From assembly GCA_025451715.1 (NCBI GenBank), contig JANWJY010000163.1, forward strand, positions 1 through 10,426: a DNA stretch of 10,426 nt, read 5' to 3'. How positions within the stretch are numbered: position 1 is the stretch's first letter; each line of letters starts with the position of its first letter. The notes under the pieces are model-generated. The model saw only the letters and a program-made list of their open reading frames with translations, ran no database searches and had not been told where the DNA came from. Shown piece by piece: positions 1 to 5,180 of this stretch. Source of the DNA: Fimbriimonadaceae bacterium. Its GTDB lineage: Bacteria; Armatimonadota; Fimbriimonadia; Fimbriimonadales; Fimbriimonadaceae. Made by a program: the position numbers and the translations under genes.

Positions 1-16
1 CCCGGTTGATGGACGA

Positions 17-496
17 CTACGGAGACTGTCCGCCGCCGCCGGTGTTGTCCACGAGGTCCCAGTGCATCTGCTCTGTGCCGCCCGGAACGACCTGGGTGTA
101 TCTGACCTTTCTGTAGTTGATCGAGAGCGACTCGACGGGGATCGCTCCTCCGTTGTCGCCACCGACCTGATAGCTGGTGACCATCACGTCTTCGAACTCG
201 TACTTCACATAGACCGGATTGCCTTGCCCTGGCCCTGATCGTGTCAGTTCGAATACGACTATAGGATAGTGCCTCCCTGTGCAGCACGCGAGCAAGAGGG
301 TTGGCGAGCCCTTGCCCGTCGGCTTGACGAAGCTGAAGTCAGAAAAGTGAACTACGCCACCTCCGCCACCACCTCCGCCGCCCCCAGAACCGGCGTTAGA
401 GGCGCCAAAGTTGTACGAGAACACCTCCATGCACGCCCTGTGAGCTGCTTCAGTGACTTCGCCGTCGATCCCATCGAACTTAATATAAGCTGGCAT
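17..496 (-). CDS. Hcp-like protein (type VI secretion tube family, T6SS_HCP)
   Basis: The 159-residue product has the layout of Hcp proteins, the ring-forming tube subunit and effector carrier of type VI secretion. The N-terminus reads YIKFDGIDGEVTEAAH. A variable loop is followed by HFSDFSFVKPTGKGSPTLLLACCTGRHY (about residues 50-77), then EFEDVMVTSYQVGG, and a late segment VESLSINYRKVRYTQ; these are the usual conserved Hcp blocks. Length is typical (about 160). The usual loop after the first strand region is a run of ten glycines (residues 38-47), and the C-terminus is again glycine-rich. No signal peptide is seen. The ATG at 496 is supported by an AGGAG site (plus-strand 505-509, 8-base gap). 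It lies 19 bases behind the Kelch gene, so both are probably one transcript. No other T6SS gene is in view, so this may be an orphan Hcp with another job. Family assignment is firm; function is not. Confidence 0.85.
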   Translation of the reverse strand: MPAYIKFDGIDGEVTEAAHRACMEVFSYNFGASNAGSGGGGGGGGGGVVHFSDFSFVKPTGKGSPTLLLACCTGRHYPIVVFELTRSGPGQGNPVYVKYEFEDVMVTSYQVGGDNGGAIPVESLSINYRKVRYTQVVPGGTEQMHWDLVDNTGGGGQSP

Positions 497-504
497 TTGT
501 TTTT

Positions 505-509
505 CTCCT
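505..509 (-). promoter_or_regulatory. Ribosome binding site of the Hcp-like gene
   Basis: AGGAG on the minus strand ends 8 bases before the ATG at 496. It is one of the few clear Shine-Dalgarno sites in the window, as expected for a second gene in an operon. It contrasts with the first genes of most units here, which lack one. Confidence 0.7.
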
Positions 510-515
510 GATGTG

Positions 516-1109
516 TTAGAAGTCTGTCGTGGCTCCCGGGTAGACGGTCTCGACGCTGCTCACCATCGAGAGGGAAGTCCCTCCGATGACGTAAACGCTG
601 TTCCCGTCACACACGGCCACGTGGTCATAGCGCGGTTGCGCGAGGGGTTGAGAGTTGGTCCACGTGTCCGATGCTGGATCGTAGACCTCGACCGACGAAG
701 TCGGCTGTTGGGACGTGCCTCCGACGACTGCAACCCTTCCGTCGCTAAGTGCGACAGCCGCGTGACGCGCCCTCGGCACCTTCATCGGTGCAGCAGACGT
801 GAACTCGCCCGTTTGCGGGCTGTAGATGAGCGCAGTGTTGAGCGCCCGCGGGCTTTCGCCCTTAGCGAACGGCTTGTCGAACCCGCCCGTGACGAGGACC
901 CTTCCGTCGCCGAGCACCGCCGCTGCGGACATGAAGCGCCGGGCTGGCGCGACGGATCGAGATTGGCGCACGTCGCCTCTGAACTGCTGGGCGGACGTCG
1001 ACGCCGTGGTGGCGAAGAGGGCCGTCGCAGCGGCTCCAACGAGCACTTCGCGCCGCGAGAGCGCGGTCCGGTCGGGGCCGCGTGGTTTCTTGTCTGGTGT
1101 ATTGGCCAT
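516..1109 (-). CDS. Tat-exported short Kelch-repeat protein
   Basis: The 197-residue product begins with a twin-arginine signal: a basic start, SRREVL at residues 18-23, a hydrophobic alanine-rich stretch (24-36) and a likely cleavage after STSA near residue 40. It should be exported folded by the Tat system. The mature part holds three Kelch-type blades: DGRVLVTGG (68-76), DGRVAVVGG (123-131) and NSVYVIGG (170-177). Each is followed by a strand such as SSVEVYDPASDTW. Kelch propellers usually need five to seven blades, so this is a short propeller, a truncated gene, or a protein that oligomerises. It ends soon after the third blade, and the 19 bases to the Hcp-like gene hold no further blades. 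The ATG at 1109 has GGAGG about 10 bases upstream. No enzymatic residues are recognised and the ligand is unknown. Confidence 0.8.
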   Translation of the reverse strand: MANTPDKKPRGPDRTALSRREVLVGAAATALFATTASTSAQQFRGDVRQSRSVAPARRFMSAAAVLGDGRVLVTGGFDKPFAKGESPRALNTALIYSPQTGEFTSAAPMKVPRARHAAVALSDGRVAVVGGTSQQPTSSVEVYDPASDTWTNSQPLAQPRYDHVAVCDGNSVYVIGGTSLSMVSSVETVYPGATTDF

Positions 1110-1117
1110 ATGAGGAC

Positions 1118-1133
1118 AACCTCCGGCGAGGTT
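1118..1133 (-). promoter_or_regulatory. Hairpin that could mask the Kelch gene ribosome binding site
   Basis: On the minus strand AACCTC, a GCCG loop and GAGGTT form a perfect 6-bp stem. The 3' arm overlaps the GGAGG Shine-Dalgarno site of the Kelch gene, and the 5' arm is an anti-Shine-Dalgarno sequence. It sits in the 91-base gap after glyQ. No U-tract follows on the minus strand, so it does not look like a glyQ terminator. A translational control role is inferred only from the geometry. Confidence 0.45.
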
Positions 1134-1200
1134 TTACACCACTGTGTCGCGAGCCAACCAGATGTCATTGATAGCTGGCAGAAATACGGGGAAGTCGTCT

Positions 1201-2196
1201 CTACGCCTTCGTTTTGACCTTGTACTTTGCTGTGTGTGCGAGGCAGCAGGCGCGGATTCGTGCTCGGATGCGGTTGATGAAGTTCGCCCTCTCCGTAGGT
1301 GAGACGGCTCCGCGCGCGTCGAGGAGGTTGAAGATGTGTGAGCACTTGAGGGCGAGGTCGAGGGCGGGGTAGACGAGGGCTTGTGTGAGTGCGGGTTGGC
1401 CACCGCGTCCACTCGCTGCGTCTTGAGGGTCGGCTCCTTCGACAGGCTCAGGATGACGACCCTCAAGACTTGCTGAAGTGAGGATCGCCTTGGTCGGGTC
1501 CCAGCCGACCTTCGTCTCGATCACGCGCCTTGACTCGGCCTCGTAGAGGTCGAACAGCTTGAACAGCAGGTCTGTGTCGGCGACCTCGAAGTTGTAAACG
1601 TTGTTTTGCATCTCGAGCTCGTAGTCGACATCGAAGTACGAGAGCGACTCGCTCCACATGAGGTCGTCCCAGAACGAAAACTGGTTGTTGAGCATGAGGC
1701 AGAGTCGCTCGGGGCCGTAAGTGATCTCGGCGCACACCGGGTCGCAGTCGATGCCGCCCATCTGCTGAAAGAAGGTGAACTGCGAGACTTCGGTGCCGTC
1801 GACCCAAACTTCCCATCCGACGCCGGCGGCGCCAGCGGCCTGCGACTCCCAGTCGTCTTCGACGAGACGGATGTCGTTCTTCTTCGTGTCGAACCCGACG
1901 GCCTCGAGCGATCCCATGTAGCGGTCGACGATGTCGTCGGGGCTCGGCTTCATGACGACCTGGTACTGGTAGTAGCGCTGCGAGCGCATGGGGTTGAGAG
2001 TGTAGCGCCCGTCTGCGGGGCGCCTGCTTGGCTGGACGAAGGCTACGTTCCAAGGCTCGGGTCCGAGGCATCTTAGGGTGGTGGCGGGGTGCATGGTGCC
2101 GGCGCCGACCTCGGTGTCGTAGGGCTGTAGGATGGCGCAGCCCTGTTTGGACCAGTAGTCGTTGAGCCTCTTGATGAGTTCCTGGAAGGTGACCAT
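1201..2196 (-). CDS. glyQ: Glycyl-tRNA synthetase alpha subunit
   Basis: This is the catalytic alpha chain of the bacterial alpha2-beta2 glycyl-tRNA synthetase, which activates glycine with ATP and charges tRNA-Gly in the cytoplasm. Recognisable blocks are GCAILQPYDTEVGAGTMHP near residue 19, the WNVAFVQPSRRPADGRY segment followed by NPMRSQRYYQYQVVMKP, the IRLVEDDWESQAAGAAGVGWEVW and FTFFQQMGG region, and late SHIFNLLDARGAVSPTER. At 331 residues it is longer than the usual roughly 300. The excess lies at about residues 230-272, just before the conserved LDARGAVS block, and residues 243-259 are encoded by a dispersed inverted repeat. The partner glyS, normally next door, is not in the window. 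The ATG at 2196 fits the family N-terminus (MVTFQELIKRLNDYW). It has no Shine-Dalgarno site but an extended -10 box 12 bases upstream. Identification is secure. Confidence 0.97.
   Translation of the reverse strand: MVTFQELIKRLNDYWSKQGCAILQPYDTEVGAGTMHPATTLRCLGPEPWNVAFVQPSRRPADGRYTLNPMRSQRYYQYQVVMKPSPDDIVDRYMGSLEAVGFDTKKNDIRLVEDDWESQAAGAAGVGWEVWVDGTEVSQFTFFQQMGGIDCDPVCAEITYGPERLCLMLNNQFSFWDDLMWSESLSYFDVDYELEMQNNVYNFEVADTDLLFKLFDLYEAESRRVIETKVGWDPTKAILTSASLEGRHPEPVEGADPQDAASGRGGQPALTQALVYPALDLALKCSHIFNLLDARGAVSPTERANFINRIRARIRACCLAHTAKYKVKTKA
1420..1469. repeat. Inverted repeat with dispersed-repeat core inside glyQ
   Basis: Perfect 13-bp arms, GTCTTGAGGGTCG (1420-1432) and CGACCCTCAAGAC (1457-1469), flank a 24-base centre. 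The centre holds TCCTTCGACAGGCTCAGGAT (1435-1454), itself able to form a small TCCT/AGGA hairpin. In the glyQ reading frame the core is translated as RHPEPVEG. This core is a dispersed palindromic motif commonly met across many bacterial genomes, usually between genes and often seen as 'HPE.VEG' in predicted proteins. That statement comes from recollection, not a search. Confidence 0.8.
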
Positions 2197-2208
2197 GCGT
2201 AGGTAGGG

Positions 2209-2217
2209 AGTCTATCA
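2209..2217 (-). promoter_or_regulatory. Extended -10 promoter element of glyQ
   Basis: TGATAGACT on the minus strand matches TGn followed by TANNNT. It ends 12 bases before the glyQ ATG, so transcription would start about 5-6 bases upstream and leave an almost leaderless mRNA. No convincing -35 hexamer is seen at 17 bases. Confidence 0.4.
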
Positions 2218-2236
2218 GAGATCGGAGATCAGGAGG

Positions 2237-2250
2237 TTCGGAAGTCCGAA
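2237..2250. promoter_or_regulatory. Palindrome between glyQ and amidase promoters, possible operator
   Basis: TTCGGA and TCCGAA are perfect inverted 6-mers around a 2-base centre. The site lies where the -35 region of the amidase promoter would be, and upstream of the glyQ -10 element. That position would suit a regulator binding site, but no regulator is encoded nearby. Confidence 0.4.
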
Positions 2251-2262
2251 GGGAGGTTTGCG

Positions 2263-2268
2263 TACAAT
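2263..2268 (+). promoter_or_regulatory. -10 element of the amidase gene, leaderless type
   Basis: TACAAT is followed by 7 bases and then ATG at 2276, so the expected transcription start falls on or next to the A of ATG. This choice of start competes with TTG at 2258 and ATG at 2267. The latter has GGGAGG (2251-2256) 10 bases upstream. Confidence 0.45.
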
Positions 2269-2275
2269 GAGATCG

Positions 2276-2809
2276 ATGTGGATTCTGCCCATTTTCCAAG
2301 ACCAACAGTTTGTCGCGCCGGGGCGGAACGAGGTGGTTTGGAACCAGTCGCCTCACTTTGAGGACCGGCCGCTGGGCGCCGTGGTGGACACGATCGTGCT
2401 GCACCACACGGCGGGTCAGTCGCTTGCGGGAACAGTCGCGTGGTTCGCATCGCAGGAGAGCCAGGTGAGCGCGCACTTCACTGTAGGCCGCGACGGCTCG
2501 ATCGTGCAGCACGTCTCGACGTATCTGCGCGCGTGGCACGCGGGTGCGAGCTTGGACGCCTTTGGGCGCTCGTCGGTCAATGGTTTTTCTGTCGGGATCG
2601 AGATCGACCATCCTGGCGTTTCCGGCGTGCCCTATACTACGGAGCAGGTTGAGGCGGTGGAGCACTTGGTTTCGGTGCTCGTGCGGCGGTTTCCGATCAA
2701 AGTGATCACGAGCCACATGTTCGTGGCTGTGCCTATCGGGCGCAAGATCGACCCGATCGAGTACCCGTGGCACACGCTGTTCCGGTTTGGTGTGGAGATC
2801 GTTCCTTAG
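2276..2809 (+). CDS. N-acetylmuramoyl-L-alanine amidase domain protein (amidase_2, AmpD/T7-lysozyme fold)
   Basis: The family hydrolyses the amide bond between muramic acid and the L-alanine of the peptide stem using a zinc ion. The 177-residue product is essentially one amidase_2 domain. It has TIVLHHTAGQ (His43-His44), then SAHFTVGRDGSIVQHV, AWHAGASL, a central VGIEIDHPG strand, and SHMFVAVPIGRKIDP (His147, Asp159). The first His of HHT, His147 and Asp159 are the likely zinc ligands, by comparison with AmpD. No signal peptide or membrane segment is present, which points to cytoplasmic muropeptide recycling or release by lysis rather than ordinary secretion. The ATG at 2276 was chosen for its -10 box; 2267 or 2258 would add three or six residues. 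It is divergent from glyQ and converges on the methyltransferase gene, overlapping its stop codon. The exact substrate is not settled. Confidence 0.85.
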   Translation: MWILPIFQDQQFVAPGRNEVVWNQSPHFEDRPLGAVVDTIVLHHTAGQSLAGTVAWFASQESQVSAHFTVGRDGSIVQHVSTYLRAWHAGASLDAFGRSSVNGFSVGIEIDHPGVSGVPYTTEQVEAVEHLVSVLVRRFPIKVITSHMFVAVPIGRKIDPIEYPWHTLFRFGVEIVP

Positions 2810-3729
2810 GCGGGTTTGCGGTAGAGGTAGTGGCAAGCCACGGTCCGCAGATCAAGCTCGCTCATCGACCTGTGCCGTGCCGTCAACCTTGAGCAGCCGA
2901 CATTTGCCTTCATCACTTCCTCATCGCTCACGTACTTTTGATCAGGGAGCGTCATGCGCCGCATAGCGACTTGCTCAAGTCCGACGCTCTTCAGGAGCTC
3001 GGCCACGCGCGTCGGTGGGATCCTGTTGTGGTACAGCAACCTGTGGCCGTAGAGCAACCGGTAAACAGGCTCTGCGTGCCTGAGGTGGTTCATCGGCTCC
3101 ATCGACTTGTCGGCGTGGTAGAGGTGGTCCCGGTGGTCGTGGACGGCCGAGTAGATGCCTCCGGGAACGAGCACTCGCACTGCTTCTTGGATTTGCTCTT
3201 CGAGCTTCATCGGTCTGAAGTGCTCGAGCGTCCCCCCGGAGTGAAACACATCGACGCTTGCATCCTTAAGTGGGATCCTTGATGGATCGACTTCGTGGTG
3301 CTCGGTCGCGTGGCAGGCACTAAGCACATCTGCAGGTCCCCGCGCCCAGCGCAGCGATTCGATCGTAGCCACTCGATCGTCTACGATTCCTCTTAGGCTT
3401 TCTGCGACTCCGCCCGCAGAACGAGAAACGTACTTGGGCAGAAAGCGCGCCTCGAGCTGGAGGTGCTCGCTCTGTTCTCCGGTCAACAACCAGCACGCCA
3501 TCGGCCAGTACGTCGTGAGTCCGGGATCGAGGATCGCGACGCGCGACCCTTGCAAGTGGAAACCGATGGAGTCGAACAGCCTCGCATAGCCAGGGACGAC
3601 GCGCGAAAGCTTGTCGACGTGCGTCGCCTGCGTTCCCATCCAGTCTCGCGTGGCCTTGCGATAGAGCGCGGGGCCGCCCGGAGTCCAGCCCAGCGCGAAG
3701 AGCCCGGCGCCTTTTACAAACGCCCTCAC
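2806..3729 (-). CDS. Class I SAM-dependent methyltransferase (Methyltransf_11-like)
   Basis: The 307-residue product has a degenerate SAM-binding start, SRVAILDPGL (about residues 62-71), where an E/DxGxG motif is expected. A better preserved second half follows: IPLKDASVDVFHSGGTLEHF (152-171), then EEQIQEAVRVLVPGGIYSAVHDHRDH (177-202). The latter is the classic methyltransferase strand and turn after motif III. The substrate is not visible from the sequence. Such enzymes are often found in surface polysaccharide gene sets. The GTG start at 3729 overlaps the vanW-like stop codon by 4 bases (GTGA), implying translational coupling and related roles. Its TAA overlaps the TAG of the convergent amidase gene. 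The fold is fairly sure, the function unknown. Confidence 0.75.
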   Translation of the reverse strand: MRAFVKGAGLFALGWTPGGPALYRKATRDWMGTQATHVDKLSRVVPGYARLFDSIGFHLQGSRVAILDPGLTTYWPMACWLLTGEQSEHLQLEARFLPKYVSRSAGGVAESLRGIVDDRVATIESLRWARGPADVLSACHATEHHEVDPSRIPLKDASVDVFHSGGTLEHFRPMKLEEQIQEAVRVLVPGGIYSAVHDHRDHLYHADKSMEPMNHLRHAEPVYRLLYGHRLLYHNRIPPTRVAELLKSVGLEQVAMRRMTLPDQKYVSDEEVMKANVGCSRLTARHRSMSELDLRTVACHYLYRKPA

Positions 3730-4520
3730 AGCGCCTCCTCGGTCTCGACGTCGTAGAGCACTTGTGCTCGGTTGTGCGCGAGTTCTTCTTCGAGGATCAG
3801 TGTTCCATCTGGAAGTGTCACTCTGCGCAGGATTCGGTTCTCGCGGAACGTCTTTCCAGCTTCACTCCAGAACCGGTGGTTTCTCTCAGTCACTTGGAAA
3901 CGGAAGCCGGGATCACGCTCGGCTGAGATCATGCCGATGAGTGCGTCATTGTCGATCTTGAAAGACAGCACGACTGGCACTGGGAGCGGGTTTTCGAACC
4001 GAAGGTCTGACTGGTTGTAAAAGACGGTCGCGCCACACGCGAACGGGACCGTGCGCCCGTGGTCTGGGAACAGGTCGAGCCCGTGTCTGTGCCGCTCTGT
4101 AATCTTCATTCCGGATTGGATCGCGAGCCAGTACAGCATGTTGGACACTGAGCACGCGCCGCCGCCGACGCCGAACACGAGCTTGCCCATATGCATCTCT
4201 GGGCCAAGCAAGAAACCGCGCCTCCGCGTCGCTTTGCCGACAGTCGCGTGGTAGGAGAAGAGCTGATAGGGCTCAATGACCAGGCCGTCCAACGCCTTTG
4301 ATACTAGCGAGGCGTTGCGCTCCTTGCCGATCTGTATCTTCTCGCCGTAGGTGGTTGTCTTTCGTCGGAGCGGCGACACGTGCTCGGCGAGCACGTGACT
4401 GAACGGCCCTTCCGACCTTCCACGTGCACAGGTCCGCCGCAGAAGCGCGATCTCCGGCTCTCGCCTGAGCCGGACGGCCAAGACACGGAGACCGAACGGG
4501 ACTAGGCGGCGTATTTCCAT
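3726..4520 (-). CDS. VanW family protein
   Basis: The 264-residue product matches the VanW family, best known from vanB-type glycopeptide resistance operons, where its role is unknown. The family block runs from about residue 58 to 195: KALDGLVIEPYQLFSYHATVGKATRRRGF, then GVGGGACSVSNMLYW (117-131), then ITERHRHGLDLFPDHGRT, and LRFENPLPVPVVLSF. Length and N-terminus resemble the short VanW of resistance operons rather than the long forms that carry extra domains. There is no signal peptide. No vanH, ligase or vanX gene lies nearby, so this is not evidence of resistance. It is first in a two-gene unit with the methyltransferase. The ATG at 4520 lacks a clear Shine-Dalgarno site. A cell-envelope role is inferred from the family and from the adjacent amidase. 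Confidence 0.88.
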   Translation of the reverse strand: MEIRRLVPFGLRVLAVRLRREPEIALLRRTCARGRSEGPFSHVLAEHVSPLRRKTTTYGEKIQIGKERNASLVSKALDGLVIEPYQLFSYHATVGKATRRRGFLLGPEMHMGKLVFGVGGGACSVSNMLYWLAIQSGMKITERHRHGLDLFPDHGRTVPFACGATVFYNQSDLRFENPLPVPVVLSFKIDNDALIGMISAERDPGFRFQVTERNHRFWSEAGKTFRENRILRRVTLPDGTLILEEELAHNRAQVLYDVETEEAL

Positions 4521-4530
4521 TGTTGGAGTT

Positions 4531-4559
4531 TTGGAAGCGACATGCCCCTAGTGTATCCT
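4531..4559 (+). promoter_or_regulatory. Sigma70-like promoter of the SRPBCC fusion gene, leaderless type
   Basis: TTGGAA (4531-4536) and TATCCT (4554-4559) are separated by exactly 17 bases. A GTG start codon follows 6 bases later at 4566, so the predicted first transcribed base is at or next to the start codon. This is the best two-box promoter in the window. Confidence 0.6.
4550..4555 (-). promoter_or_regulatory. Possible -10 element of the vanW-methyltransferase unit
   Basis: TACACT on the minus strand lies 29 bases before the vanW-like ATG. It shares two base pairs with the oppositely directed TATCCT box, so the two promoters would compete for polymerase. No -35 match was established. 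Confidence 0.3.
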
Positions 4560-4565
4560 TGGTCC

Positions 4566-5180
4566 GTGCGAAAGGCGGCAAAACCGAGGATTCCGGACGC
4601 GAACGTCGTGAAGGCGACGAGGAAGGGGTGGGAGCACTGGTTCAAGGTGCTCGACAAGTTCGGGTGTGCGAAGAAGGGCCACAAGGAGAGCGCGCGGTTC
4701 CTTTTGGAGGAGCATGGTTTGGAACCTTGGTGGTCGCAGACCGTGACCGTCGAGTACGAGGTCGCGAACGGTCTGCGCAAGCCGTCGCAGCGTAGCGGTG
4801 GGAAGTTCGGGCTCGACGTGCACCGCACCGTTTCGGCGTCGCTCGGGGACTGCTGGGACGCGTTTACGACGGCGAAGGGGTTGAACGGATGGTTTGCGAG
4901 CAAGGCGAAGGTCGATCTGCGCGTCGGTGGACTCTATACCGGTGCGGGCGGCGACAAGTGCACATATAAGAAGATCGTTCCCTCGAAACGGTTGGTGATG
5001 TCATGGGAGCACCCAAAGCACACTTCGGGAAGCGTAGTCGAGGTGCTGTTCGAGAAGAGGGAGAAGAAGACGCGGGTGAGCGTCTCGCACACCAAGATCG
5101 CGAACAAGGCGGAGTGCGACGACTTGAAGAAGGCGTGGTCGAGCGTGATGGACGAGTTTCGGGAGTTTGTCGAACTCTAA
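4566..5180 (+). CDS. DUF4287-like domain fused to SRPBCC (AHSA1-type) domain
   Basis: The 204-residue product has two parts. Residues 20-71 (GWEHWFKVLDKFG, HKESARFLLEEHGLEPWWSQTVTVEYEVANGLR) match the pattern of the small DUF4287-type domain, with its HK(E/D) and WW.Q.VTV.YE signature. Residues 84-204 (VHRTVSASLGDCWDAFTTAKGLNGWFASKAKVDLRVGGLY, then VMSWEHP, ending SSVMDEFREF) match the START-like hydrophobic-cavity fold of AHSA1/SRPBCC proteins. Ligand and function are unknown; the family includes chaperone activators and small-molecule binders. An ATG at 4542 would add eight residues, but the promoter's -10 box would then lie inside the coding sequence, so the GTG at 4566 is preferred. The stop codon overlaps that of the convergent PLP enzyme gene. 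Domain calls are good; function is unassigned. Confidence 0.78.
   Translation: MRKAAKPRIPDANVVKATRKGWEHWFKVLDKFGCAKKGHKESARFLLEEHGLEPWWSQTVTVEYEVANGLRKPSQRSGGKFGLDVHRTVSASLGDCWDAFTTAKGLNGWFASKAKVDLRVGGLYTGAGGDKCTYKKIVPSKRLVMSWEHPKHTSGSVVEVLFEKREKKTRVSVSHTKIANKAECDDLKKAWSSVMDEFREFVEL

Noticed and set aside
17..1109. Type VI secretion cluster
   Set aside because: Only an Hcp-family gene is present; no sheath, baseplate, membrane-complex or ClpV gene can be seen.
1118..1135. Intrinsic terminator after glyQ
   Set aside because: On the glyQ strand the hairpin is not followed by a U-tract; the T-run exists only on the opposite strand and is short.
513..1217. 234-codon plus-strand frame opposite the Kelch gene
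   Set aside because: Arg-rich antisense shadow; the minus-strand Tat signal and Kelch blades explain the region.
2197..2275. T-box or glycine riboswitch before glyQ
   Set aside because: The whole divergent gap is under 80 bases and the apparent glyQ leader is about six bases, too short for either.
1463..2836. Long minus-strand open frame (457 codons), Arg/His-rich
   Set aside because: It is a shifted-frame shadow of glyQ and antisense to the amidase gene; the composition is typical of high-GC off-frame reading and no family is recognisable.
3726..4520. Glycopeptide resistance locus because of the VanW-like gene
   Set aside because: No vanS/vanR, vanH, D-Ala-D-Lac ligase or vanX in the window; VanW-family proteins are common outside resistance operons.
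4542..4565. ATG at 4542 as start of the SRPBCC fusion gene
   Set aside because: It would place the TTGGAA-17-TATCCT promoter's -10 box inside the coding region; GTG at 4566 fits the promoter and loses no conserved residues.
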